This document shows positions 19,280 through 28,285 of a stretch of 38,341 bases of DNA, piece by piece. Under the pieces are notes generated by a model that searched no databases, was not told the DNA's origin, and saw nothing but the letters and a program-made list of their open reading frames with translations. Made by a program: the position numbers and the translations under genes. Every line of letters begins with the position of its first letter. Position 1 is the stretch's first letter. Source of the stretch: Cystobacterineae bacterium (GTDB taxonomy: Bacteria; Myxococcota; Myxococcia; Myxococcales; Myxococcaceae); the NCBI GenBank assembly GCA_009781495.1, contig WQYA01000014.1, positions 1 through 38,341 of the forward strand, written 5' to 3'.

Positions 19280-19308
19280 CTTATATGCGTAGGCCTTAAA
19301 CAGGTCAA
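19280..19308 (-). promoter_or_regulatory. Sigma-70-like promoter of rpsO
   Basis: On the minus strand TTGACC (19308-19303), a 17-base spacer and TATAAG (19285-19280) match the -35 and -10 consensus closely. The predicted transcript starts near 19273, giving a leader of about 70 bases. Confidence 0.7.
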
Positions 19309-19334
19309 CTCCCCCCATATTTCAAAAGGAGCCA

Positions 19335-20303
19335 TTAACCGTTAGGCACGTCGGCAGGCATGTCGGGAGGGGTGCTCTCATAGGCTTTTATAATCTCCCG
19401 TACCAGACGGTGACGAATAACGTCCTTCTCCGAAAATTCTAAAAAACCAATCCCCTCTATCCCTTGGAGAATTTGTCGGGCATGCAAAAGCCCCGAGGGC
19501 TTGCCCAGCAAGTCCACCTGCGTCAAATCGCCCGTCACCAAAGCCTTGGAGCGTGGCCCCAGCCGCGTCAAAAACATCTTCATCTGCTCAATGGTGGCAT
19601 TTTGCGCCTCGTCCAAAATGGCATAGGCTTCGTGCAATGTGCGGCCACGCATAAATGCCAAAGGCGCAATCTCTATCACCTCCTCCTCCAACCATTGCTC
19701 CATTCGCCCCCTGTCCAAAAAATCCGCCAAAGCGTCATAGAGGGGCCTTAAATAGGGGTCTACCTTCTGGGCTAAATCCCCTGGTAAAAACCCTAGCTTC
19801 TCCCCCGCCTCTACCGCCGGCCGCGTTAAAACAATCCTGCGTACCCTTCTGTCCAACAGCGCCGCTACGGCCATGGCTACGGCCAAATAGGTTTTTCCCG
19901 TCCCCGCAGGCCCTAAACCGAAAACAATGTCCTTTTGGCCTATCATCTCTACATAGCGCTTTTGCGCTAATGTCTTGGGTAAAACAGCCCCTCCCCCTAA
20001 ACGCTTGAGTATGGGGGGCATAAACAAAGGCTCTATGCCCTCGCCCCCCTCGTCTTCATAACCCGACAAGGCCTTCTCCATGTCCTCTATGCTGAGGCCC
20101 CCATTCGGCTGCGCCAGCATACACAGCTTCTTCAGCAAACCTGCTACCAGCTGTACCCGCCCACCGTCCTCCCCGTGTATGTCAATTTTCGTCCCCCGCT
20201 GCCCTATACGTACCCCCATACGCCTCTCCAACCACCTGTAGTTCTCGTTTTGAGGGCCGGCCAAAACTCTTGCCAATACGCTGTCAACAATTTCAAGCTG
20301 CAT
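19335..20303 (-). CDS. phoH: PhoH-family ATPase
   Basis: 322 residues starting at the ATG at 20303, 5 bases after the stop of the DUF4388 gene, with no clear Shine-Dalgarno, so translation is probably coupled. Residues 20-45 resemble the N-terminal nucleic-acid-binding region of PhoH-like proteins (MGVRIGQRGTKIDIHG). Walker A is GPAGTGKT (131-138), followed by VLTRPAVEAGEKLGFLPGD and Walker B in YAILDEAQN; GDLTQVDL also matches. PhoH-family ATPases are linked to RNA metabolism, often beside ybeY; here the neighbour is rpsO and no ybeY is in view. Confidence 0.95.
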   Translation of the reverse strand: MQLEIVDSVLARVLAGPQNENYRWLERRMGVRIGQRGTKIDIHGEDGGRVQLVAGLLKKLCMLAQPNGGLSIEDMEKALSGYEDEGGEGIEPLFMPPILKRLGGGAVLPKTLAQKRYVEMIGQKDIVFGLGPAGTGKTYLAVAMAVAALLDRRVRRIVLTRPAVEAGEKLGFLPGDLAQKVDPYLRPLYDALADFLDRGRMEQWLEEEVIEIAPLAFMRGRTLHEAYAILDEAQNATIEQMKMFLTRLGPRSKALVTGDLTQVDLLGKPSGLLHARQILQGIEGIGFLEFSEKDVIRHRLVREIIKAYESTPPDMPADVPNG

Positions 20304-20308
20304 AAAAA

Positions 20309-21424
20309 TTATTCGGAAGGCGACAACAATTCATAGTTGCTGGGAGACTTTCTCAAATAGCCATAGGCGCTACGCCAGGGGTGTCGCAAATCATCCGCTC
20401 TCAATAACCTCGCTTCAACAAGGTTTTCAAGTTCCTCCGGCACCGTCGCGTTTTCCAGACGGTATATCTCAATGGCCGTTTCAATACGGGCCATCTGCGC
20501 TCGCGCAATGTGGCGCCTCAACACCGGGTTCGCCAACACATTTCGCCCGGCACTCCACCCCAATATGTCCCCATTGCTGCTGGCAACCATACTCACCACC
20601 AATAAATAAAAAAGGACAACCCCTATTTGCCCAAAAACCTTCGGCCAACGGCGCTGCCTTCCCAACGCAGGCTTGCTCCTCGGCCCCAAAGGCTGGGACA
20701 GCTGTATGCATCCTTGTTCTACCAAACCCACCACCGCACAAAGCCCGTCAAATCGCCCAAGACAGGACAACTCCACCACCTTCTTCACGGAGAGGCCCAC
20801 CTTCACACCCTCATAAAGCTGCCGCTCCGCCAGCCCCAACATGCTTCGAGACGAGCGCCGCGCTTTCGCCTCATGCGCCAACTCAGGAAAGGGCAATATT
20901 TTCTCAATCACCACATTTTCATCGGGTATCTTCTTGTGAAGCTTGGGCCACTCATCCGCTACCCTAAAACCATCCATTAATACCGACTCCGTGTTTAAAC
21001 GCCCCCATGTCCCTTCACTCAATACACTGTTCGCATCAAACTCATAACTCCCCGAAGTCCAGGAAAACAACTCATAGAGGGCTTCCCTCATCTGCAACAA
21101 TACCAGTTGGTTGAATTTCTCTTCGCTCAGCAACTTTCGCAACGACAAAACTTCTCTCAAACTGCGCCCTATGTTCTTGTGTACATCCAAAGCAATATCC
21201 AAATCCTCCTGCAATATCAGTTCCGCCTTCAACAACATCTCATGAATGGTTTCTTGGCTGGACTTCCTGGAGTCTTCAACGCGGACAATCCACCCCTCCA
21301 AAAAACTCACCCAAACCGTCCTCCCCTTGGACTTGAAACGCAAAGTCCCCGTCTTCGCTTGTTGGCTTACAAGCTGAAAAATATCCGCTATCTGAAATTC
21401 CTTCAGCGTCCCTCGGAGAGCCAC
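20309..21424 (-). CDS. DUF4388 protein with a membrane span and a pseudopilin-like C-terminal domain
   Basis: 371 residues. The start is a GTG at 21424, 1 base after the upstream stop, with AAAGGA upstream; the first residues ALRGTLKEFQIADIFQLV are the typical beginning of DUF4388 (PATAN-like) domains, so the start is sound. This domain (about 1-150) is common in gliding and signalling proteins of Myxococcota. Residues 264-281 form one membrane segment. The last 65 residues (IARAQMARIETAIEIYRLE, then RHPWRSAYGYLRKS and YELLS) resemble the soluble domain of type II secretion GspG, but without the prepilin peptidase leader. Its function is unknown; it is coupled to the TPR membrane protein before it and to phoH after it. 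Confidence 0.85.
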   Translation of the reverse strand: MALRGTLKEFQIADIFQLVSQQAKTGTLRFKSKGRTVWVSFLEGWIVRVEDSRKSSQETIHEMLLKAELILQEDLDIALDVHKNIGRSLREVLSLRKLLSEEKFNQLVLLQMREALYELFSWTSGSYEFDANSVLSEGTWGRLNTESVLMDGFRVADEWPKLHKKIPDENVVIEKILPFPELAHEAKARRSSRSMLGLAERQLYEGVKVGLSVKKVVELSCLGRFDGLCAVVGLVEQGCIQLSQPLGPRSKPALGRQRRWPKVFGQIGVVLFYLLVVSMVASSNGDILGWSAGRNVLANPVLRRHIARAQMARIETAIEIYRLENATVPEELENLVEARLLRADDLRHPWRSAYGYLRKSPSNYELLSPSE

Positions 21425-21425
21425 G

Positions 21426-23606
21426 TTAGGTGTCCTTTAGGCGAAGCAGACGGGTGAGAGAGAGAAAATAAACCAAACCAAAAACCACAACCAGAGGAAT
21501 GGCATAAATGGAAAACGCTATTTCTGAATAGGGGACACGAATAAACCTTTGCCAATAAATCAACGCAAACATGGCTGAGCCAAATGCAAAACCATAAAAC
21601 GCCCCGGAAATAAACTTGCCCATATAGAGAAGCCCTGCTCCAGGCCAAAGCAAACTGAGGCCATAAACCAGACGCTTGTGCTGCTTGCGAAACCGCGCTG
21701 TGTCCAGCCGCTTATTGAGGCCAAACAAAGGTTCTACCCCTGCGTTCTTTTGCAAAAATACGCGCGTGCAGTCCAGGCAGGCGCTCCTGTCCATCGAAAG
21801 CATCTTCTTGCGGCGCATTTCACCGCACAACGCGCAGCGCTTCGACATGTCCAGAGAATCCCCAAGGAAGCTTAAAAGGAGTATCATGACCCCTATCCAC
21901 AACACCATCCAAGGCGTCATCAGAGAAGGCGAGTCAAACACCAAACTGCGTGCCAAATGAAGACGAATCAGCTCCAGCTCCATGCCGGTCTCCAGCTTGG
22001 CTGCGTTGAGTATGTCGCGGGAATCCAAACTGACCGTCTGCAAAAACGTGTTCGCTGAAATCGCTCCCGCCGCCGTCAGCGGCCGCAGCTCCAACAGCCT
22101 GGGCGTCTTTTCAAAAGCCATCGCAAACAACTCAGAAATCCTCTCGTGCTCCTGAGGCTCCAACACAGCACCCTGCAACGAGGGCCACTGCAACAACAAA
22201 GCCAAATTATAAAATGGCTCCCCTAAGGACAAATCCACTCGGGCCGCCCGCTCAAATAAGGCATAGGCCTGCCCTATCTCCCCCTTTAAAAACAAAGCTA
22301 CCCCAAGGTTGTTCATCGCCCTCGGCTCCTCAGCTCTCAAACTCAAGGCCCGCCTCAGGTGCTCAATGGCCGCCTCGTTGTCTCCTCTCCTCAACTCAAA
22401 TGTCCCCAAGGCGGCCAACTTCACAAAACTCCCACGCGACGTCCTCAAATCCTCCTTCCAGGAATAGGCCAAACCCTCCGCCCCAGGCCCCCCCAAATCC
22501 AAAGTCCACAGCTTCTCCGCTAAAGTCCCCCCAAAAAGCGTCCTGTGCGCAAACCACTCCCCAGCAAAAGGAAGCAGGCTCATCGCAAAAATAAGGACGG
22601 TGATAAACAAACGCTCTGCTCGCCGTAAATAAAGCGCTATTACTAAGAAAATAAAGAGGAAAATAACCGTTAGCCCTATCCCTAAGAGGAGGGGGAGGCT
22701 TAGGGTGCCCAATAAAACCGTCCACCCAAACCACTTCGGAAAACCTAATTTCTGAAAAAATGCATAAAAATCCGCAAAAAGACAGGGCAAACTCCTAAAA
22801 AGCAACACCAACAGGACCACCACGCTTGTCAAAACAAAACTGAAGAGCAAGGCCACGCCTACATCCGCAAGCGTTGAGCGCCTATAACGCGGATCTGCTG
22901 CCCAGCTTTTGACAACCTGCCAAGACAAATGGGCACAATGACGCCACTCCTCAGAGAAATGCTGAAGGCAAATGCTGGTGGCGCCTATGTATGTGGCAGG
23001 CAAATCCGCTGCCAACTGCATCGCCGCTTGAGTCAACATTTGGGCCCCTGCCTTGTCGTTCTGAAAGTCGCGCGAGGCCGCCGCACGCATCAGCCCTACG
23101 GCAAAGGCTTCAAAGGCACGCGCCCCTGTCTCCAGACGCAGACGAAGCAAATCCTCCAATGCCCTCTTCTCTGCCTCAATGTCCTTCCTCATATAAGCAT
23201 CGTGCCACTGCTCCCATGCCTCATATAACTCAGCATCCCCCACTTGGTTGGGCAGCAGACGAAGCTTGGGACTGGACTCCTCCAAGAAAAATGGCTCCGC
23301 CTCCGCCGGCGCCTCTCCCTCAAAAAGCAGACGCTCTTCATTTCCTTTGCCGCCACTGTCTAAATTCTCTGCCCCTTTCTCGGGAAATGGACTGTCTTCG
23401 GTTTTTTCATGGCCGACGCCAGAAGGCTCAACCCCTTTCCCAGGCAACGGAGGGTCCTCATTTGGCTTCATGCCGCTGCCAAAATCCTCCACCTCCTTCT
23501 CGGAATACACACTGTCTTGCTCCTCAGCGGCCAGCTCCCTACCGGCTTCCGCCAAGGAGTCCGTCGTCAACATGGAAAAAAGACAGCAGGCAAAAAACAA
23601 GGGCAT
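21426..23606 (-). CDS. TPR-containing polytopic membrane protein with a four-cysteine motif
   Basis: 726 residues from the ATG at 23606; a TTG 33 bases upstream is an alternative, and neither has a strong ribosome-binding site. A signal-like hydrophobic start is followed by three degenerate repeats of about 21 residues rich in Glu, Gly and Pro (EDPPLPGKG, EDSPFPEKG). A helical domain leads to three or more membrane segments (about 247-348). Two to three TPR units follow (RRGDNEAAIEHLRRALSLR, KGEIGQAYALFERAARV). After another membrane segment comes CALCGEM and CLDC, a probable zinc-binding knuckle, and two or three terminal membrane segments. I do not recognise a named family. It is the first gene of the long minus-strand run and is coupled to the DUF4388 gene. 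Confidence 0.85.
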   Translation of the reverse strand: MPLFFACCLFSMLTTDSLAEAGRELAAEEQDSVYSEKEVEDFGSGMKPNEDPPLPGKGVEPSGVGHEKTEDSPFPEKGAENLDSGGKGNEERLLFEGEAPAEAEPFFLEESSPKLRLLPNQVGDAELYEAWEQWHDAYMRKDIEAEKRALEDLLRLRLETGARAFEAFAVGLMRAAASRDFQNDKAGAQMLTQAAMQLAADLPATYIGATSICLQHFSEEWRHCAHLSWQVVKSWAADPRYRRSTLADVGVALLFSFVLTSVVVLLVLLFRSLPCLFADFYAFFQKLGFPKWFGWTVLLGTLSLPLLLGIGLTVIFLFIFLVIALYLRRAERLFITVLIFAMSLLPFAGEWFAHRTLFGGTLAEKLWTLDLGGPGAEGLAYSWKEDLRTSRGSFVKLAALGTFELRRGDNEAAIEHLRRALSLRAEEPRAMNNLGVALFLKGEIGQAYALFERAARVDLSLGEPFYNLALLLQWPSLQGAVLEPQEHERISELFAMAFEKTPRLLELRPLTAAGAISANTFLQTVSLDSRDILNAAKLETGMELELIRLHLARSLVFDSPSLMTPWMVLWIGVMILLLSFLGDSLDMSKRCALCGEMRRKKMLSMDRSACLDCTRVFLQKNAGVEPLFGLNKRLDTARFRKQHKRLVYGLSLLWPGAGLLYMGKFISGAFYGFAFGSAMFALIYWQRFIRVPYSEIAFSIYAIPLVVVFGLVYFLSLTRLLRLKDT

Positions 23607-23668
23607 GGGACAAACCGATGATAGCGAAAACAAATACAAACAGGACGGGTTTTGTTAATGCGGCAGAG

Positions 23669-24505
23669 ATGGACAAGGACAACTCAACAGCACCTCTGGA
23701 AAAACTCCTTCAAGTCATGAAAGAATTGCGCGGCCCTCAGGGTTGCCCGTGGGATAAAAAACAAGACTTAGACTCCTTGCGTACGGGACTTTTGGAAGAA
23801 TGTTATGAGGTTCTCGCCGAAATGGAAACAGCTATGCGCAGCGGCGACTGGAGCGGCCTTCAAAAAGAGTTGGGGGACCTTCTTTTGCAAATTGTGTTTC
23901 AAGCCCAGCTCGCTTCAGAAAAAAATTTTTTTAGCTTCGCAGATATATGCACCTCCCTTAGCCATAAACTCATACACCAACACCCTCACGTTTTTGAAAA
24001 ACCCCAAGCACCCCCCCTGGAGGTGGAAACGGTATTGCGCAACTGGGAAAAACTTAAAACTCAGAAAAAACCCGGCTCCCTCCTGGACGGTATCCCTAAA
24101 ACCGCCCCCCAACTCCTACAGGCCGAACGCCTCGGCGCCAAAACCTCCCACGTGGGCTTTGACTTCCAAAACTATGAGGCCGTTCGCGCCAAACTCAATG
24201 AGGAACTTTTGGAGCTGGACAAAGCCGTCGCCTCAAAAGAAAAGTCCCAAATTTCCCACGAGTTGGGAGACGTTCTCTTCAGTTTGGCCAACCTCGCACG
24301 TTGGCAAGAAGTGTGCGCTGAAGACACATTGGCCGGCGCCAATCGGCGGTTTATGGAGCGTTTTCGCTTCATGGAAAGCCTGCTGAAAAAACAGGGGAAA
24401 ACCGTGGCGGAAACCAGCGCCGAAGAATGGGACAGCGCTTGGCAAAAAGCCAAAGAAGCGCTTTCTTCAAACAGCTCGCTTGACCCAAGGCCCGTCTCCA
24501 AGTAG
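23669..24505 (+). CDS. mazG: Nucleoside triphosphate pyrophosphohydrolase
   Basis: 278 residues, matching full-length MazG (two tandem all-alpha MazG halves), which hydrolyses NTPs and dNTPs to monophosphates. The first half has GCPWDKKQDLDSLRTGLLEE and the metal-binding EECYE (43-47) with GDLLLQIVF (69-77). The second half has FDFQNYEAVRAKLNEELLEL and ELGDVLFSLANLARW. I start at the ATG at 23669; the frame is open far upstream through the opposite strand's gene, but MazG homology begins here. The start codons of this gene and the divergent TPR gene are only 62 bases apart, so promoters must overlap. Confidence 0.93.
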   Translation: MDKDNSTAPLEKLLQVMKELRGPQGCPWDKKQDLDSLRTGLLEECYEVLAEMETAMRSGDWSGLQKELGDLLLQIVFQAQLASEKNFFSFADICTSLSHKLIHQHPHVFEKPQAPPLEVETVLRNWEKLKTQKKPGSLLDGIPKTAPQLLQAERLGAKTSHVGFDFQNYEAVRAKLNEELLELDKAVASKEKSQISHELGDVLFSLANLARWQEVCAEDTLAGANRRFMERFRFMESLLKKQGKTVAETSAEEWDSAWQKAKEALSSNSSLDPRPVSK

Positions 24506-24542
24506 TTAGGGCCTCCCGGTTTTATTTTTGAGGAGTGCCGCT

Positions 24543-24821
24543 TTGGCCAATACACGTTCTGCACAAAAACGCCACCAACAGTCCCTGGCCCGTTATGCCC
24601 GTAACAAATCCCTCCGGGCTTCCGTTCGTACCGCCGTCAAAAAAGCCCGCGAGGCCCTCGCCTCCAATGACTTGGACAAAGCCAAAGAGGCGGTACGCTC
24701 GGCAAGCAGGGCCTTGGACAGCGCCGTCTCCAAAGGCGTCTTGCATGCCAACAACGCTGCAAGAAATGTGGGCCGCCTCTCCCAGGCCTATGCCAAAAAA
24801 GCAGAAGCCCCAAAGGCCTAG
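24543..24821 (+). CDS. rpsT: 30S ribosomal protein S20, UUG start
   Basis: 92 residues. The start is TTG at 24543: the residues that follow (ANTRSAQKR) match the S20 N-terminus, and GAGGAG lies 7 bases upstream. E. coli rpsT also starts with UUG, which takes part in its autoregulation. Conserved stretches include RNKSLRASVRTAVKKA and the C-terminal GVLHANNAARNVGRLSQAY. It lies 37 bases after mazG and is probably co-transcribed or has a promoter within that gene's end. Confidence 0.96.
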   Translation: MANTRSAQKRHQQSLARYARNKSLRASVRTAVKKAREALASNDLDKAKEAVRSASRALDSAVSKGVLHANNAARNVGRLSQAYAKKAEAPKA

Positions 24822-24847
24822 GCAAGCTTCCAGTTGAAGTGAATGCG

Positions 24848-25010
24848 ACAGACGCTTCCATGCCCCATGGGGTGAGGGCGGGGGGGGGTCTATAAGCACG
24901 TTAACTCAGAGCAGATATAACCTAAAACTCCATACCCCTTACCCCTTGGGGCGGGGGGGTAGACAGACGTTTCCATGTCCCGTTGGGCGGGGGCTAGGGG
25001 GGTTTATGCT
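24848..25010. repeat. Two G-rich direct repeats between convergent rpsT and lptE
   Basis: ACAGACG(C/T)TTCCATG(C/T)CC followed by G runs and a TTTAT-like or TCTATAAG tail occurs at 24848-24895 and 24963-25008. The plus strand has runs of up to nine or ten Gs, which could form quadruplexes, and CCCCATGGGG is a short palindrome. No gene or clear terminator is seen in 24822-25097. Confidence 0.55.
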
Positions 25011-25097
25011 GGCCAACCCCCCCCTCGCCTGCTCGCTTGCCCTCCCCATTTCTACCCGTCGAAGTAACTCTATTTAACCTTAAACCCGTCTAGGGTT

Positions 25098-25697
25098 TTA
25101 GGGGGGGTTCGTCTCTAGGGCCTTAGGGGGGGGTGAGGGGGTTATGTCCAGCTCCCTCGTACCCCATTGCATCTGCATATGCTCCACCCCCTTCTGCGCC
25201 GTCCTGTCGGCAAGACGGCTCAGGGCGGCACGCAGCGCGGCCTCCGTCAAAAGCACGTCAGCGCCACGGTTGTATTCTTCACTCTGCACAAACCGTATGG
25301 GCCTAAAGCCCTCCTTGTCCAGGCTCAACTCCAAAACAGCGGTCAGCCTGAAGTCGCGGGAGGTGAGGAATTCCCTGGACAGCTGCAAAAGACGCGCACG
25401 CAGACAGTCTCGCCTGCCCCCTCCCCCCTCCCCCCCGCCCGCTTTAAAAAGCTGCGCACGTAAAGCCAAGTCGAAAACCTGCCCCGCCCCTACTTCGTTG
25501 CTTAAGTTTTCTAGGGGCAGCATACAGGCGACCGCCTGAGGGTTGGCGCCCAGCCAACGGTAACCACAGGAAATATTCCCCCAGGCCATACACCCTAGCC
25601 CCAGCGTTAAAAATAACAGGGGTAGCCTTCGGCTTAACCCACCCGGGGGGTAGGCCTTAGGAGGGTACAAGGTTTTAGCGGGGGAGGGCTTATGCAT
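25098..25697 (-). CDS. lptE: LptE-like lipopolysaccharide-assembly protein
   Basis: 199 residues from the ATG at 25697, which has AGGAG 5 bases upstream and lies 8 bases after the leuS stop. A hydrophobic N-terminal segment (about 24-40) leads to CGYRW (44-48) and then VACMLPLENLSNEVGAGQVF, the pattern of LptE, the lipoprotein that plugs the LptD barrel in lipopolysaccharide export. The lipobox is poor at both Cys36 and Cys44, so lipidation is uncertain. A Gly-rich insert (GGGEGGGG) is encoded by G runs. The leuS-lptE order is conserved in many proteobacteria and supports the call; holA, often next, is absent here. Confidence 0.7.
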   Translation of the reverse strand: MHKPSPAKTLYPPKAYPPGGLSRRLPLLFLTLGLGCMAWGNISCGYRWLGANPQAVACMLPLENLSNEVGAGQVFDLALRAQLFKAGGGEGGGGRRDCLRARLLQLSREFLTSRDFRLTAVLELSLDKEGFRPIRFVQSEEYNRGADVLLTEAALRAALSRLADRTAQKGVEHMQMQWGTRELDITPSPPPKALETNPP

Positions 25698-25705
25698 GCA
25701 CACTC

Positions 25706-28198
25706 CTAGGCCACAACAAAATTGACAAGACGCCTGGGGACAAAAACACACTTCTTCACCGTTTTGCCCTTCAAATGGGCCGCTACCTTGGGCTCCGCCT
25801 TGGCCGCCTCGCAAACGGCCTCCTCACCCGCATCCAAAGGCAAGTGCAGCTCCGCACGCAGCTTGCCGTTTACCTGTACAACATAACTCACCAGCGCGTC
25901 CTCCACCAAGGCCTCCTCAAAATCGGGCCACGGGGCTTCCACGGTGCACCCCTGCTCCCCCAAAGCCTCCCAAATCTCATCACTCAAGTGCGGCGCAAAA
26001 GGCGTCAACACCAAGGCCAGGGACTTGAGGGCAAAACGCATGGCCGCCTTCTCCTGCTCTGTGGTGGGGGGAGGGGCCGCATAGAGGGTGTTGAGAAAGC
26101 TCATCATCCCCGCAATGGCGGTGTTGAAGGAGAGGCGCTCAATGGCCTGGGTAACGTGTTTTATACACTTGTGCGTGGCGCGCACCACTTCCAGCGCGGC
26201 CCCCTCAAAGGGCTGCGTCCACTGGGCGGACTTCACATTTTCGAGGTGTGCAACGGCCAAAGCCCAAACGCGCTTGGCAAAACGAAAGGTGCCTTCAATT
26301 TGCTCGTCGTTCCAATTCATGTCGCGCTCCGGCGGGGCGGCGAAGAGGACGAAGAGGCGCAGGCTGTCGGCGCCATATTTGCCGATAATCTCCAGGGGAG
26401 GCACAAAGTTTCCCCAGCGCTTGGACATTTTGCGCCCATCGGAGCCATTCACAATGCCCTGCGTAATAAGGCGCTTGACCGGCTCGTCCATGTCCACAAG
26501 CCCCATCTGCTTCATGACGCGGCACCAGAAGCGGAAATAGAGCAGGTGCATGGTGGCATGCTCAGGGCCGCCCACATAAATGTCCACGGGCAAATAGCGC
26601 CGGGCCTTGTCCACCTCAAAAGGCCCCTCTTCAAATTGGGGGGAGAGGTAGCGGGCATAATACCAACAGGAGTCCACAAAAGTGTCCATGGTGTCCACTT
26701 CACGCCGGGCGGGGCCGCCGCATTGGGGACATGGGGTGTTGACAAACGAAGGCACCTTGGCCAGCGGGGGCTCGCCGTGGCCTTGAATGACGGCCTGCGT
26801 GTCAATGGGGGGCAGCAACAGGGGCAACTGCGAGGCCTCCAAGTCTATGCCCTCTTCCTGCGGATCGCAGCGCTTGCAATAGACCACCGGAATGGGCGTA
26901 CCCCAATAGCGCTGGCGCGAAAACCCCCAGTCGCGCTGGCGATAATTCACGGTGCGCTCCCCCAGGCCCTGCTCCTCCAACCATAGCCCCCACCTCTGCC
27001 TCGCCTCAGCCGAAGTCCAACCGTCGGCCTCTTCGGAGTTGGCCAATACCCCGTCGTCCACAAAAGCTTCTTGCAGGGGCTCCGGGGGGGCGCCTTGGGG
27101 GGGGTGGATAACGGTACGGATGGGGAGGCCATATTGTTGGGCGAAGGCGAAGTCGCGAAAGTCGTGCGCGGGCACACTCATGACGGCGCCGGTGCCATAG
27201 TCGGCGAGCACAAAATTGGCGAGCCAAATGGGGATACGCTCCTTGTTGAAGGGGTTAACGGCATAGGCCCCCGTAAACACCCCCTCCTTCACCCCCTTCT
27301 CGTCTGTACGCTCCACCTTGCTTTGCTTGGCCGCCTTCTCCACAAAAGCCGCCACCTCCTTGGCCTGCGCCTCCTTCACCAAGTCCCCCACGAAAGGGTG
27401 CTCCGGCGCCAACACCACATAGGTACACCCGCGAATGGTGTCCAGGCGGGTGGTGAACACGCGAATGCTTTGCTGGCTGCCCTCCACCGCAAAGTCCACC
27501 AGGGCGCCTTCGGAGCGCCCTATCCAATTGCGCTGGGCTGTCAGAATACGCTCAGGCCACTCTGAAAGCCCGTCCAAAGCATCCAACAACGCCTGCGAAT
27601 AGCGGGTAATGCGAAAGGCCCACTCGCGCATGTCCTTGTCCACCACCGCCGAGTCACAGCGCTCGCAATGGCCCTCTACCACCTGCTCATTGGCAATAAC
27701 GGTGAGGCACCCTGTGCACCAATTCAGCTTCGCCGTCCGCCTATAGACGAGTCCCATTTTGCGCATGTGCAGAAAAAACCACTGATTCCACCGGTAATAT
27801 TCAGCCTGAGAGGTGTCCAACTCCAAAGCCCAGTCATAGGCATAACCCATGGCCATCATCTCTTTGCGAAAGCTGGCGACATTCTCTGCCGTGCGTGTCG
27901 CGGGGTGCACGCCGTCTTTTATGGCAGCGTTTTCTGCCGGAAGCCCAAAGGCGTCAAAGCCCATGGGGTGCACCACATCCATGCCGCGCATCCAATAATA
28001 GCGCGCATAAACGTCGCCAATGGCATAGACGCGCACATGCCCCATATGCAAATGCCCGCTGGGGTAGGGCAACATTTCCAACACATATTTCTTCTCTTTG
28101 TGCGCATGGCGGGACATGCGAAAAACCTGTTTCTCCGCCCAACGTTTTTGCCACTTCTGCTCCATGGCAGAAGGCTCATAGTGCTCATTTATAGCCAT
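25706..28198 (-). CDS. leuS: Leucyl-tRNA synthetase
   Basis: 830 residues from the ATG at 28198 (another ATG four codons upstream is possible; neither has a strong ribosome-binding site). It charges tRNA-Leu. Class I motifs: PYPSGHLHMGH with the HIGH box at 49-54, and KMSK at 590-593. The CP1 editing domain includes FTTRLDTIRGCTYVVLAPEH in adjacent pieces and GTGAVMSVPAHDFRD. Cysteine pairs (CTGC with CERC; CPQC) are present in the zinc and connective regions. It is followed 8 bases later by the lptE-like gene. Confidence 0.98.
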   Translation of the reverse strand: MAINEHYEPSAMEQKWQKRWAEKQVFRMSRHAHKEKKYVLEMLPYPSGHLHMGHVRVYAIGDVYARYYWMRGMDVVHPMGFDAFGLPAENAAIKDGVHPATRTAENVASFRKEMMAMGYAYDWALELDTSQAEYYRWNQWFFLHMRKMGLVYRRTAKLNWCTGCLTVIANEQVVEGHCERCDSAVVDKDMREWAFRITRYSQALLDALDGLSEWPERILTAQRNWIGRSEGALVDFAVEGSQQSIRVFTTRLDTIRGCTYVVLAPEHPFVGDLVKEAQAKEVAAFVEKAAKQSKVERTDEKGVKEGVFTGAYAVNPFNKERIPIWLANFVLADYGTGAVMSVPAHDFRDFAFAQQYGLPIRTVIHPPQGAPPEPLQEAFVDDGVLANSEEADGWTSAEARQRWGLWLEEQGLGERTVNYRQRDWGFSRQRYWGTPIPVVYCKRCDPQEEGIDLEASQLPLLLPPIDTQAVIQGHGEPPLAKVPSFVNTPCPQCGGPARREVDTMDTFVDSCWYYARYLSPQFEEGPFEVDKARRYLPVDIYVGGPEHATMHLLYFRFWCRVMKQMGLVDMDEPVKRLITQGIVNGSDGRKMSKRWGNFVPPLEIIGKYGADSLRLFVLFAAPPERDMNWNDEQIEGTFRFAKRVWALAVAHLENVKSAQWTQPFEGAALEVVRATHKCIKHVTQAIERLSFNTAIAGMMSFLNTLYAAPPPTTEQEKAAMRFALKSLALVLTPFAPHLSDEIWEALGEQGCTVEAPWPDFEEALVEDALVSYVVQVNGKLRAELHLPLDAGEEAVCEAAKAEPKVAAHLKGKTVKKCVFVPRRLVNFVVA

Positions 28199-28285
28199 GC
28201 TTGGACTCATATGGGAGGCGAAGGCAAGACGCAACGCTCAGTTGAAAAACGCCCCCAGTCCTCCAAAACTCCCCCTCTAGCCCTC

